A model generated the notes under the pieces. The model was given only the letters and a program-made list of their open reading frames with translations. It did not search any database and was not told the origin of the DNA. The translations under genes were made by a program, and so were the position numbers. Positions 16,374 through 25,361 of a DNA stretch of 64,000 bases are shown piece by piece. The stretch is from an uncultured Lachnospiraceae bacterium (GTDB lineage Bacteria > Bacillota > Clostridia > Lachnospirales > Lachnospiraceae): the NCBI GenBank assembly GCA_934352055.1, contig CAKRJY010000005.1, positions 1 through 64,000 on the forward strand. The letters are read 5' to 3'. Position 1 is the first letter of the stretch, and every line of letters starts with the position of its first letter.

Positions 16374-16757
16374 CTATGATTCTCCCCCTAAATGTATGTT
16401 GATGAGTCGGTCAATCTGTGCCTGGTTGATTGGCTTTTGGATAAAGTCTTTTGCGCCGGCTTCGATAGCTTTCTTTAACTGTAATTGTGTTCCTACAGAG
16501 GATACAATGATAATCGTAGCATCTGCGTTTTCCTTGATGATTTCTTTGGTTGCAGAAATACCGTCTTTCAGTGGCATGACAATGTCAAGAAGTACCATAT
16601 CCGGATGGTGCTCCTTATATAAGGAAACAGACTGCTCTCCGTTGGTTGCCTCATAAAAAGTAGCGCCGGAAGCACAGCTGTTGATGGCATCTTTCAGACG
16701 TTTCCTTGCAAGTATTGAATCGTCGCAGATCAATATACTTTTATTTGATAAATCCAT
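16374..16757 (-). CDS. Single-domain CheY-like response regulator
   Basis: The 127-residue receiver has the acidic pair Asp12/Asp13, phospho-acceptor Asp58 in LLDIVMP, the Ser86/Ser87 switch region and Lys108 in QKPIN. It has no output domain. It is the first gene of a two-gene unit with the MshEN/CheX-like protein and is divergent from a small membrane protein. It likely relays a phosphoryl signal to its partner; the kinase is not in the window. The rc of the 16758-16775 region carries AAGGAGCAAT just upstream of the ATG. Confidence 0.9.
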   Translation of the reverse strand: MDLSNKSILICDDSILARKRLKDAINSCASGATFYEATNGEQSVSLYKEHHPDMVLLDIVMPLKDGISATKEIIKENADATIIIVSSVGTQLQLKKAIEAGAKDFIQKPINQAQIDRLINIHLGGES

Positions 16758-16865
16758 AATTCTATTGCTCCTTGAAAATGTGCTTAACGAATGTAATAAA
16801 TATATACTAATAGTACATCAAACGCCCTGATTATTCAAATAATTTGTGCAAAACACTAGATTTTA

Positions 16866-16894
16866 TTGAAAGAAAAAATGGATATCGGTATAAT
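16866..16894 (+). promoter_or_regulatory. Sigma-A-like promoter of the 115-residue membrane protein
   Basis: TTGAAA (16866-16871), 17 bases, TATAAT (16889-16894). Confidence 0.65.
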
Positions 16895-16924
16895 AAACAA
16901 AAAGATGAAGAAAGAGGTGCAGAT

Positions 16925-17272
16925 ATGACAAATGCAGATATGATGGTTGTATTTGATGCAATCATGACAATTTTAGGAGTGTATATTGTATTTAGTACAA
17001 TTAAAATGAAAAAGGAAAGTCTGGTACCGACCTTGTTTGTACCGGTGGAAGAAATGACACGTTGTAAAGATGTGGAAGGTTTTATTGCTTATCTTTTTCC
17101 AAAGGGAATGGTGATTGGTCTGATTGGAACAGGCTTTGGTATTGTAGGTATTTGTAACGATGCGTTCGCTAATCTGGGACAAATTGTAAATGTGATCGCA
17201 CTTGTTATTTTTATTGCAGCATGGGTTTGGTTTTCCGTACAGTTTCGTAAAGGGAAGGAGAAATTCTTTTGA
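16925..17272 (+). CDS. Small integral membrane protein, unknown function
   Basis: The 115-residue protein has three hydrophobic segments (about 5-25, 60-82 and 90-110) with a cytoplasmic basic loop KMKKE between the first and second. I use the ATG at 16925, preceded by AAGAGGTGCAG, rather than 16844, which lies before the promoter. It is a single-gene unit between its own promoter and a terminator. I do not recognise a family. Confidence 0.65.
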   Translation: MTNADMMVVFDAIMTILGVYIVFSTIKMKKESLVPTLFVPVEEMTRCKDVEGFIAYLFPKGMVIGLIGTGFGIVGICNDAFANLGQIVNVIALVIFIAAWVWFSVQFRKGKEKFF

Positions 17273-17360
17273 TTGGGTTTGTATATGGTGTGAAAACTTT
17301 TTCGCCAAAAGAAGTAAAGTGTAATAGCAAAGTTATTTGATTTTTTAAAAATCGAAATTT

Positions 17361-17417
17361 AAAAACGGATACTTTTCCAATGGAGGGAAACCTCATTGTG
17401 AAAAGTATCCGTTTTTT
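17361..17417. terminator. Bidirectional terminator before the citrate synthase 3' end
   Basis: AAAAACGGATACTTTTC pairs with GAAAAGTATCCGTTTTTT over about 17 bp. The loop carries a nested GGAGG/CCTC pairing. It serves the small membrane gene on + and citrate synthase on -. Confidence 0.88.
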
Positions 17418-17420
17418 CAA

Positions 17421-18788
17421 TTATTCACGTTCATCGATTGGGATGACCTCTTTGTGAGGACATACTGTCATGTAAGCAGGACGCATAATCTTGCCCTTAT
17501 GACATACTTCTTCCATACGGTGTGCGCTCCATCCTGCAATACGAGCGATTGCAAAGATTGGCGTATAAAGCTCTAATGGAAGACCGAGCATCTGATAAAC
17601 AAATCCGCTGTAAAAATCGACGTTTGGACTAACACCTTTGTAGATTTTTCGCTTTTCAGCAATGATTTCCGGTGCCAGACGTTCTACAAGTGTGTAGAGT
17701 GCGAATTCTTTGTCATATCCTTTTTCATGAGACAGACGTTCCACGAAAGAGTGGAAAGTCAGGGCTCTCGGGTCAGACAAGGAATATACAGCATGTCCCA
17801 TACCATAGATGAGACCGGCCTGGTCAAAGGCTTTTTTGTCGAGCAGATCGCGAAGGTAATTTCCGACTTCTTCCTCGCTGGTCCAATCTTTTACTTTTTC
17901 TTTCATATCTGCGAACATTTTGACAACCTTGATATTGGCGCCACCATGCTTTGGTCCCTTAAGAGAACCGATAGCAGCTGCAATAGCAGAGTATGTATCT
18001 GTTCCGGAAGAGGATACCAGGTGTGTTGTGAAGGTCGAGTTGTTACCACCACCGTGTTCCATATGAAGAATGAGTGCTACGTCTAATAGTTTGGCCTCCA
18101 GTGGCGTGAATTTGCTGTCGTCACGCAGACAATGCAAAATGTTTTCTGCGGTTGAATATTCTCTCTTTGGCGGATGAATGATCAGACTTTCGTTATTATA
18201 ATAATGACGATAGGTCTGATAACTGTAGACCGAAAGGAGAGGGAACATACTGATCAATTGCAAACACTGACGCAATACGTTCGCTTCTGAAGTGTCATCC
18301 GGCTTTTCGTCGTAAGAGTAAAGTGTCAAGACACCACGCGCTAAAGCGTTCATCATATCTTTGCTTGGCTTTTTCATTATAACATCGCGGACAAAATTCT
18401 GCGGAAGTGAACGATAGTTGCTAAGTAATTCACAGAAATCATGAAGTTCCTGTTTGTTTGGTAACTTGCCGAAAAGAAGCAGATAGGTGCACTCTTCAAA
18501 ACCGAAGAAGCAGTCATCTGAAAGGTCGGCAATCAGATCTTGTACATTATAGCCACGATAGAACAGCTGCCCGTCACAAGGAACCGATTTGCCGTCTACG
18601 ATTTTGGTGGAATTAACTTCAGAAATCTCTGTAATTCCTACCAAAACACCTTTTCCGTTTAGATCACGAAGACCTCTTTTTACATCGTATTTGGTATAAA
18701 GCTCCGGATCGATGTAAGAAGATTTCTTGGATAACTCGGATAAATGCACTAGCTGAGGCGTAATTTCGCTAAATGAATGATTTGTCAC
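17421..18788 (-). CDS. gltA: Citrate synthase
   Basis: The 455-residue enzyme condenses acetyl-CoA and oxaloacetate. The catalytic residues are His245 (HMEHGGGN), His332 (GMGHAVYSLSDPRA) and Asp391 (PNVDFYSG). A GTG start at 18788 is chosen since AAAGGAGG lies 8 bases upstream; the longer frame from 18830 would put the ribosome site inside the gene. In anaerobes of this group it supplies citrate for 2-oxoglutarate and glutamate. It is divergent from the 6S-like RNA. Confidence 0.95.
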   Translation of the reverse strand: MTNHSFSEITPQLVHLSELSKKSSYIDPELYTKYDVKRGLRDLNGKGVLVGITEISEVNSTKIVDGKSVPCDGQLFYRGYNVQDLIADLSDDCFFGFEECTYLLLFGKLPNKQELHDFCELLSNYRSLPQNFVRDVIMKKPSKDMMNALARGVLTLYSYDEKPDDTSEANVLRQCLQLISMFPLLSVYSYQTYRHYYNNESLIIHPPKREYSTAENILHCLRDDSKFTPLEAKLLDVALILHMEHGGGNNSTFTTHLVSSSGTDTYSAIAAAIGSLKGPKHGGANIKVVKMFADMKEKVKDWTSEEEVGNYLRDLLDKKAFDQAGLIYGMGHAVYSLSDPRALTFHSFVERLSHEKGYDKEFALYTLVERLAPEIIAEKRKIYKGVSPNVDFYSGFVYQMLGLPLELYTPIFAIARIAGWSAHRMEEVCHKGKIMRPAYMTVCPHKEVIPIDERE

Positions 18789-18910
18789 AATAGTTACCTC
18801 CTTTTGCGTATATACAATATATAATATCACGATTTTACGCAGAAAAGCAAGAAATTGTTATGTGTACAAAAAACCATAAAATTCTTATGGTAATTTACAG
18901 AGAGTTATCA

Positions 18911-18916
18911 TATAAT
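18911..18916 (+). promoter_or_regulatory. -10 box of the 6S-like RNA
   Basis: TATAAT in the context ATCATATAATAG; the -35 (near 18888-18893) is weak. It predicts initiation at about 18923. Confidence 0.5.
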
Positions 18917-18922
18917 AGCAAT

Positions 18923-19110
18923 AGAAAAATTCAACCTGGAATGTGCGATTCAACCTGTTGTTTTGAACCTACATTTACTTTAAAAGGGATTCTTATATTG
19001 TCTGATGGATGTCAGGCCTCCGTTCGCAGTGGAAGGCAGAAGTCAGATTGCGGTTACCCACCTAGCATTGCTAGGAGTCAAAATATCAGGCCCGGCATTT
19101 TGGGGATACA
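18923..19110 (+). ncRNA. ssrS: 6S-like RNA (candidate ssrS)
   Basis: The gap of about 410 bases has no coding frame but a compact RNA fold. CCTGGAATG (18935-18943) pairs with CATTTTGGG (19096-19104) as a closing stem, and CCTG-TTGTTTTGA pairs with TCAAAATATCAGG as a second closing helix. A large internal bubble follows, whose 3' strand holds a small hairpin CCTAGC-ATT-GCTAGG. The apical stem is formed by GTCTGA/TCAGAT and GCCT/AGGC. A rod with a central bubble and a 3'-strand hairpin, about 190 bases long, matches 6S RNA, which binds sigma-A RNA polymerase. The family call comes from shape and recollection, not a covariance search. Confidence 0.65.
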
Positions 19111-19121
19111 AAAAGATAAAA

Positions 19122-19168
19122 ACACATAAGACAAGGAAGTTACCGTCGGTGACTTCCTTTCTTGTGTT
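19122..19168 (+). terminator. Terminator of the 6S-like RNA unit
   Basis: AAGGAAGTTACC and GGTGACTTCCTT form the core stem with a 3-base loop; ACACA/TTGTGT extends the base and a T-rich tail follows. Confidence 0.8.
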
Positions 19169-19202
19169 TTCTGTCGCTGTGTAGAGAAGGAGGGAGAACA
19201 GA

Positions 19203-20669
19203 GTGAAAAAGCGGACACGTTATACCATACGAAAGCCGAAGGACTATCGCATGATTATATTTCTTGTGGTGATATGCATTTTTTTGATTCTTCTGATTCT
19301 CTATACGCAGGGGAAAATACAAGGTCTGGAGGATTTTATTGCCAGAGGCAGTGCGGTAACGCAGGAATCGGATTCTGCCGAACAAGAACAGCAGGTGCCG
19401 CAAGCCATGCCATATTCTTCGGAATTACGCATTGTTTTGATGGATCGGGATCAGGATATTTACCGGGGAAAAGTTACCGTGTATGGAGATGGGGATTTAA
19501 CCATTACGCAGAATGGGCAGACGCAGAATGTTGCGCCACAGACGCAAACCGTAGTTGCGGCGGAACAATGTCAGAATGGAAATGTGATGACGATTTCCTG
19601 CAATCCGGGAAATCAGTGGTATCTTGTAAATGAAGATGGTGTGACATCAATTGGTTATGAGGGTACGCTTGAAATATGGGGAGAGCAGCAAGGACTTGTA
19701 CTGGTTAATGATATTCCAATGGAATATTATCTCAAGCGTGTTGTTCCAAGCGAAATGCCAAGAACCTATGGCGCAGAAGCATTGAAAGCGCAGGCGATTT
19801 GCGCGAGAACATATGCTTATGGGCATAGCAACCGCTATGCATATCCGGAAGTGAAGGGGAATATGGATGACACCGTGTCTTTTCAGGTGTATAATCAGGG
19901 AATGGAATCCGCAGAGACGAATGAAGCAATTCTTGCTACGACGGGTCAGATTCTGATGAAAGACGATGCTGTGGTAGATACGTTATATTACTCGACATCA
20001 TGTGGCTATATGCAGGATGGAACGTTATTTGGGGATATGGATGCTACGATTTTCCAGGCAGGATATCTTGGCGTACAGCAGGCAACACAGGATTTTGATA
20101 CCTATTTACGCAATCCGGATGAACAGGCATATGAAGCAGGAGAGAGGTATTTTCGCTGGCAGGCATCTTTGACAGCAAATGATTTTTCAAAGATCCGTGC
20201 ACATTTGTGCAACTATCTGCAGACAGATGATACAGTATCCTGTGATAAAAAGCTAAAAAAGAAAATCATGGATGCTGGTATTGCAGATGCGGATGTGTTT
20301 GGCAGTTTAAAAAATATAACCGTGAAAAAAAGAAACCCGGGCGGCGTTGCAATGACGATTGTACTTGCTTTTTCGGGTGGAAATATAACGGTAGACGACC
20401 AGTTACATATACGTCAGATTTTAGGAGATCTTACGGATTATGTGGTTTTACAGAATCAGGAAACAATAAAAAATACGACGACATTGCCGAGCGCGGCAAT
20501 TACAGTTGAAAAGCAAAAGGACGGACAGTTTTTGATCTATGGCGGAGGCTTTGGTCATGGCGTCGGTATGAGTCAGAATGGCGCAAAAGCACTTGCGGCA
20601 TCCGGCTTTGCATATACAGATATTTTGCAGTATTTTTACCATGGAACAGCCATACAAAAGCTGTATTAA
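19203..20669 (+). CDS. SpoIID/LytB-domain protein, probable lytic transglycosylase
   Basis: The 488-residue protein has a basic N-terminus and one membrane segment (residues 18-35), then an extracellular SpoIID/LytB domain. The conserved core RVVPSEMP with catalytic Glu184 is followed by ALKAQAICARTYA. Near the end is GGGFGHGVGMSQNGAKALA, then the tail segment FAYTDILQYFYHGT, both standard for the family. SpoIID cleaves denuded glycan strands during engulfment; LytB-type relatives act on vegetative wall. It lacks an obvious sigma-E promoter, so I do not call it spoIID. GTG start with AAGGAGGGAG upstream. Followed after 18 bases by yihY. Confidence 0.88.
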   Translation: MKKRTRYTIRKPKDYRMIIFLVVICIFLILLILYTQGKIQGLEDFIARGSAVTQESDSAEQEQQVPQAMPYSSELRIVLMDRDQDIYRGKVTVYGDGDLTITQNGQTQNVAPQTQTVVAAEQCQNGNVMTISCNPGNQWYLVNEDGVTSIGYEGTLEIWGEQQGLVLVNDIPMEYYLKRVVPSEMPRTYGAEALKAQAICARTYAYGHSNRYAYPEVKGNMDDTVSFQVYNQGMESAETNEAILATTGQILMKDDAVVDTLYYSTSCGYMQDGTLFGDMDATIFQAGYLGVQQATQDFDTYLRNPDEQAYEAGERYFRWQASLTANDFSKIRAHLCNYLQTDDTVSCDKKLKKKIMDAGIADADVFGSLKNITVKKRNPGGVAMTIVLAFSGGNITVDDQLHIRQILGDLTDYVVLQNQETIKNTTTLPSAAITVEKQKDGQFLIYGGGFGHGVGMSQNGAKALAASGFAYTDILQYFYHGTAIQKLY

Positions 20670-20687
20670 AAGGATAGAGGAAACAAT

Positions 20688-21578
20688 ATGATATGGATGG
20701 TCATAGGATATGTCAAAACATATCTGGATAAATGTAAAAGGGATAACATAGGAGCATTTGCAGCGCAGGCAGCATTTTTTATTATTATGTCTGCAATCCC
20801 TTTTTTGATGGTATTTACTTCCTTATTACAATACACGAATATTTCGCAGGAATATGTGACGGATCTGTTGTGCCGGGCGATGCCAAAATATATAGAGCCT
20901 ATTTTGCAGCCGATATTAAACGAAGTGTATTCGCGTTCCGTGGGTATTATTTCCATTACAGCGATCATCGCGTTGTGGGCTGCCGGAAAAGCTTTGCAGT
21001 ATATGACCGCCGGTTTGAATGTATTAAATGGCATTGATGAGACGAGAAACTGGTTTGTGGTTCGCTTCTGGTCAATTGTCTATACCGTTGTGTTTATTTT
21101 TGCAATTATTATTGTGCTGATTCTTATGGTATTTACGGAATATATTCAGGGGCTTCTGGATCAGGCGTTTGGCGTCTGGGGGCTATTGGTAGCGATTGTA
21201 AGCGTAAGACCATTGATTCGTGGACTTGTGGTCTTTGCCATATTGACAGGCTTATTTGTGTGGCTTTTCACACAGTTGCCCAATAAAAAGGTAAAGGCAC
21301 TTTCGCAGATTCCCGGAGCACTTTTATGTGCGCTGATCTGGTATGTATTTTCGATTTTTCTATCGATTTATGTTAATTTTTACAATGGATTTTCCATTTA
21401 TGGCAGTATGTCAACCATCGTGTTGATGATGTTCTGGTTATACTCCTGTATGTACATTATGTTTATGTGTGCGGAGGCAAATGTTTTCTTTGCGGAAGTG
21501 CTTGGACGTTTTATGAAAAAAAAGATGCAAGAATTACGCCAGAAATGGAAATCGTTCTGGAAAAGAAATAAATCTTGA
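20688..21578 (+). CDS. YihY/virulence factor BrkB-family membrane protein
   Basis: The 296-residue protein has six hydrophobic segments spread over residues 25-275 and begins DKCKRDNIGAFAAQAAFFII, a hallmark of the YihY (old name RNase BN) family. The family is wrongly called ribonuclease BN in older data; its transport role is unknown. The C-terminus is basic and cytoplasmic. AGGATAGAGGAAAC precedes the ATG. Likely co-transcribed with the SpoIID-like gene. Confidence 0.88.
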   Translation: MIWMVIGYVKTYLDKCKRDNIGAFAAQAAFFIIMSAIPFLMVFTSLLQYTNISQEYVTDLLCRAMPKYIEPILQPILNEVYSRSVGIISITAIIALWAAGKALQYMTAGLNVLNGIDETRNWFVVRFWSIVYTVVFIFAIIIVLILMVFTEYIQGLLDQAFGVWGLLVAIVSVRPLIRGLVVFAILTGLFVWLFTQLPNKKVKALSQIPGALLCALIWYVFSIFLSIYVNFYNGFSIYGSMSTIVLMMFWLYSCMYIMFMCAEANVFFAEVLGRFMKKKMQELRQKWKSFWKRNKS

Positions 21579-21603
21579 TGTTTTTTGGGGGCTATGCTAA
21601 AAT
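21575..21603 (+). promoter_or_regulatory. Promoter of the T-box-pheST unit
   Basis: TTGATG (21575-21580), 17 bases, TAAAAT (21598-21603); it overlaps the yihY stop codon. Confidence 0.6.
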
Positions 21604-21609
21604 GTCAAA

Positions 21610-21851
21610 TGTTAAAGGCAATGAATGCGTATAGTAGCAGGCTATACTTTTTACAGAGAGGGACGATCATCGGCTGGAAGTCGTTCTAAGGTAAGGTAGT
21701 ATGTGAATTTCCCGCAGGAGCTGCGCGATTGAACGAGAAGTAGATTGCGACGGTTAGTGCACGTTAAGCATATGAGAGTCAGAGAAATCTGGAATCAGGG
21801 TGGTAACGCGGAGTCACTTCGTCCCTATGGGATGAGGACTCCGCTTTTTTT
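21610..21851 (+). promoter_or_regulatory. T-box leader (Phe) upstream of pheS
   Basis: The leader contains the T-box core AGGGTGGTAACGCGGAG (21797-21813), whose GGTAAC bulge region pairs with the acceptor end of uncharged tRNA. Upstream is a long Stem I with GGGACGATCATCGGCTGGAAG and a GTGAATTTCCC segment that can present a Phe codon (UUC/UUU). Downstream the terminator GCGGAGTC/GACTCCGC (21808-21844) is followed by seven T, and its left arm overlaps the T-box, so antitermination and termination exclude one another. Uncharged tRNA-Phe should raise pheST expression. Confidence 0.93.
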
Positions 21852-21891
21852 ATGTTATTGCGATGAGAAAAATAAAGAAAAGGAGATAGAA

Positions 21892-22911
21892 ATGAAGGAT
21901 AAGTTACAGGAAATCACAAAAAGAGCCATGGAACAAATTGAAGCTGCAGATGAAATGACAGCACTCAATGATGTACGTGTGGCTATACTTGGAAAAAAAG
22001 GTGAGTTGACCGCCGTCTTGAAATCAATGAAGGATGTAAAACCGGAAGATCGTCCGGCAGTAGGACAACTTGTAAACGAGACAAGAAGTGCCATTGAGGA
22101 AAAACTTGCAGAGGCAAAAGAGCGTCTGGAAGGAGCCGAGATGGAAATGCGTTTGAAATCAGAAGTCATTGATGTAACGCTTCCGGCAAAGAAAGCAAAA
22201 ATCGGACATTTACATCCGAATACAAATGTTTTGCAGGAAGTAGAAGATATCTTTGTTGGTATGGGATATGAAGTGGTAGAAGGTCCGGAAGTAGAATACG
22301 ACTATTACAATTTTGAGGCATTAAATATTCCTGCAAATCATCCGGCAAAGGATGAACAGGATACCTTTTATATTAATAAGGATATTTTGCTTCGTACACA
22401 GACTTCTCCTGTACAGGTGCGTGTGATGGAAAAAGGCAAGCTGCCAATCCGTATGATTGCACCGGGAAGAGTGTTCCGTTCAGATGAAGTGGATGCAACA
22501 CATTCACCATCTTTCCATCAGATTGAAGGTATGGTGATTGATAAGAATATTACATTTGCTGATTTAAAAGGTACGTTACAGGAATTCGTAAAACAGTTGT
22601 TTGGAGCAGATACCAAGGTGAAATTCCGTCCACATCATTTCCCATTTACAGAACCAAGTGCAGAGATGGATGTTTCCTGCTTTAAATGCGGTGGAAAGGG
22701 CTGTCGCTTCTGCAAGGGCGAGGGTTGGATTGAGATTTTGGGATGCGGCATGGTACATCCAAAGGTGTTGAAGATGAGTGGTATTGATCCAAATGAATAT
22801 CAGGGATTTGCTTTTGGTCTTGGTCTGGAAAGAATCACACTTTTGAAGTATGAAATTGACGATATGAGAATGCTGTACGAGAACGATGATCGTTTCTTGA
22901 AACAGTTCTAG
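21892..22911 (+). CDS. pheS: Phenylalanyl-tRNA synthetase alpha subunit
   Basis: The 339-residue class II synthetase subunit has an N-terminal coiled coil (residues 5-90) and the catalytic core with motif 2 (APGRVFRSDEVDATHSPSFH) and motif 3 (GFAFGLGLERITLLKY). It charges tRNA-Phe as an alpha2-beta2 tetramer with PheT. The start at 21892 follows AAGGAGATAGAA; an upstream in-frame ATG at 21745 lies inside the T-box and is rejected. Confidence 0.97.
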   Translation: MKDKLQEITKRAMEQIEAADEMTALNDVRVAILGKKGELTAVLKSMKDVKPEDRPAVGQLVNETRSAIEEKLAEAKERLEGAEMEMRLKSEVIDVTLPAKKAKIGHLHPNTNVLQEVEDIFVGMGYEVVEGPEVEYDYYNFEALNIPANHPAKDEQDTFYINKDILLRTQTSPVQVRVMEKGKLPIRMIAPGRVFRSDEVDATHSPSFHQIEGMVIDKNITFADLKGTLQEFVKQLFGADTKVKFRPHHFPFTEPSAEMDVSCFKCGGKGCRFCKGEGWIEILGCGMVHPKVLKMSGIDPNEYQGFAFGLGLERITLLKYEIDDMRMLYENDDRFLKQF

Positions 22912-22931
22912 GAGTAGGAGGAAGAAATAGC

Positions 22932-25349
22932 ATGAGAACATCATTGAAATGGATTGAAGATTTAGTACCGGGGCTTTCTGTTACGCCTCAGGAATTTATG
23001 GATGCTATGACTTTGTCAGGCTCCAAAGTAGAGTTTTATGAATGCATGAACAAAGACCTCGACAAGATTGTTGTGGGTCAGATTGAAAAAATAGAAAAAC
23101 ATCCAGATGCAGATAAGCTGGTTGTTTGCCAGGTGTGTGTTGGTGATGAGACAATTCAGATTGTTACCGGAGCACCAAATGTATACGAAGGCGCCAAAAT
23201 TCCGGTCGTATTAGACGGCGGTAATGTAGCCGGTGGTCATGATGGCGAAAAGACAGAAGGCGGTATCAAAATCAAAAAGGGCAAACTCCGTGGTGTAGAG
23301 TCATATGGTATGATGTGCTCCATTGAAGAACTTGGTTCAGACCGCAATATGTTCCCGGAAGCACCGGAATATGGTATTTATATTTTCCCGGAAGATACCG
23401 AAGTGGGCGCAGATGCAGTAGCAGTTTTAGGACTGGACGATACCGCAATCGAATATGAAATCACATCGAACCGTGTAGATTGTTTTGCTGTATTAGGACT
23501 TGCAAGAGAAGCAGCAGCAACATTTAAAAAGGAATTTGTACCACCGGTTGTCACAGAAACAGGAAATGATGAGGATGTCAACGATTATATTAAAGTAAGC
23601 GTAGAGGCAACCGATCTTTGTCCTCGTTATACCGCAAGAGTGGTAAAAAATATCAAAATTGCACCTTCTCCGGAATGGATGCAGCAGAGATTACGTACGC
23701 AGGGAATTCGCCCGATCAACAATATCGTAGATATCACAAACTATGTGATGGAAGAATACGGACAGCCGATGCATGCGTATGACATGGATACCATTGAAGG
23801 TAAGGAAATTGTGGTTCGCCGCGCAAATGCAGGAGAAACATTTGTAACACTGGATGGTCAGGAAAGAAACGTTGATGAAAATGTTTTGATGATCTGTGAC
23901 GGCAAGAAAGCAATCGGTATTGCTGGCATCATGGGTGGTGAAAATTCCATGATTACAGACAACGTATCTACTATGTTATTTGAAGCAGCTTGTTTCGATG
24001 GAACGAATATTCGTCTGTCATCAAAGCGTGTGGGATTGCGTACAGATGCTTCCGGAAAATTTGAAAAGGGACTGGATCCAAACAATGCGATGGAAGCTAT
24101 GAACCGTGCCTGCCAGCTGATCGAGGAATTGGGAGCCGGTGAAGTTGTCGGTGGCGCCATTGATGTGTATACAACGAAAATGGAAGGCAGACGTTTGCCA
24201 TTTGAACCGGAGAAGTACAATCATATGTTAGGTACTGACATTGCAGAAGAAGAAATGCTTGCGTACTTCAAACGTCTGGATTTGGGATATGATGAACAAA
24301 CACGCGAGGTGCTTGTGCCATCATGGAGACAGGATCTGGAAAGCTATGCAGATTTAGCTGAGGAGGTAGCCCGTTTCTATGGTTATGATAAGATACCAAC
24401 CTCACTTCCAAGTGGCGAAGCAACCACAGGACGTCTTTCTGAAAAGTTAAAGGTTGAAAAAATTGTACGTAACGTAGCACAGTTCTGCGGATTTTCCCAG
24501 GGTATGACCTATTCGTTCGAAAGTCCAAAGGTATTTGATAAGCTGCTTTTGGATAAAGAGGATGCGCTTCGTCAGGCGATTGTTATTTCAAATCCGCTTG
24601 GAGAAGATTTCAGTATCATGCGTACAGTGCCACTCAATGGTATGATGACATCTTTGGCAACCAACGCAAATCGTCGTAACAAAGACGTCCGTCTGTTTGA
24701 AATGGGCAACATTTACCTGCCAAAGCAGCTGCCATTGACAGAACTTCCGGAAGAAAGAATGCAGTTGACACTTGGTATGTACGGCGAAGGTGATTTCTTT
24801 ACAATGAAGGGCGTGATGGAAGAAATCACATCACAGCTTGGTATGGATGCAAAACTTACCTATGACCCAGCGGCAGGAAAGAAATTCTTACATCCGGGCA
24901 GACAGGCAAATGTATTATATCAGGATACCGTCATCGGCTATTTGGGAGAGGTACATCCAAAGGTGTGTGCAAACTATGGTATGAAAGAGCGCACGTATAT
25001 TGCAGTGATGGATATGCCGGCAGTCATGGAATTTGTTTCTTTTGACAAAAAGTATGAAGGTATTGCAAAATTCCCGGCTGCAACAAGAGATATCAGTATG
25101 GTTGTGCCAAAGGATATTCTGGTTGGACAGATTGAAGATGTCTTTGAACAAAAAGGCGGCAGCTATTTAGAGTCTTATGAACTCTTTGATATTTACGAAG
25201 GAAATCAGATTTTGAAGGGCCATAAGTCAGTTGCATATTCTCTGACCTTTAGAGCAAAGGATAAGAACTTAGAGGAAGAAGATATTGCATCTGCTATGAA
25301 TCGTATTTTAAAGGCACTAGAAGCAATGGGCATACAGCTTAGAAAGTAA
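22932..25349 (+). CDS. pheT: Phenylalanyl-tRNA synthetase beta subunit
   Basis: The 805-residue subunit has the full bacterial layout: an EMAP-type tRNA-binding domain (about 40-155), B3/B4 editing domain (about 205-385), B5 (about 405-475), a catalytic-like core and a C-terminal ferredoxin-fold anticodon-binding domain from about 705 (KFPAATRDISMVVPKD). B3/B4 hydrolyses mischarged Tyr-tRNA-Phe. It begins 20 bases after pheS with GGAGGAAGAAATAGC upstream and is followed after 12 bases by queA. Confidence 0.97.
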   Translation: MRTSLKWIEDLVPGLSVTPQEFMDAMTLSGSKVEFYECMNKDLDKIVVGQIEKIEKHPDADKLVVCQVCVGDETIQIVTGAPNVYEGAKIPVVLDGGNVAGGHDGEKTEGGIKIKKGKLRGVESYGMMCSIEELGSDRNMFPEAPEYGIYIFPEDTEVGADAVAVLGLDDTAIEYEITSNRVDCFAVLGLAREAAATFKKEFVPPVVTETGNDEDVNDYIKVSVEATDLCPRYTARVVKNIKIAPSPEWMQQRLRTQGIRPINNIVDITNYVMEEYGQPMHAYDMDTIEGKEIVVRRANAGETFVTLDGQERNVDENVLMICDGKKAIGIAGIMGGENSMITDNVSTMLFEAACFDGTNIRLSSKRVGLRTDASGKFEKGLDPNNAMEAMNRACQLIEELGAGEVVGGAIDVYTTKMEGRRLPFEPEKYNHMLGTDIAEEEMLAYFKRLDLGYDEQTREVLVPSWRQDLESYADLAEEVARFYGYDKIPTSLPSGEATTGRLSEKLKVEKIVRNVAQFCGFSQGMTYSFESPKVFDKLLLDKEDALRQAIVISNPLGEDFSIMRTVPLNGMMTSLATNANRRNKDVRLFEMGNIYLPKQLPLTELPEERMQLTLGMYGEGDFFTMKGVMEEITSQLGMDAKLTYDPAAGKKFLHPGRQANVLYQDTVIGYLGEVHPKVCANYGMKERTYIAVMDMPAVMEFVSFDKKYEGIAKFPAATRDISMVVPKDILVGQIEDVFEQKGGSYLESYELFDIYEGNQILKGHKSVAYSLTFRAKDKNLEEEDIASAMNRILKALEAMGIQLRK

Positions 25350-25361
25350 TTGAGGAAAATC

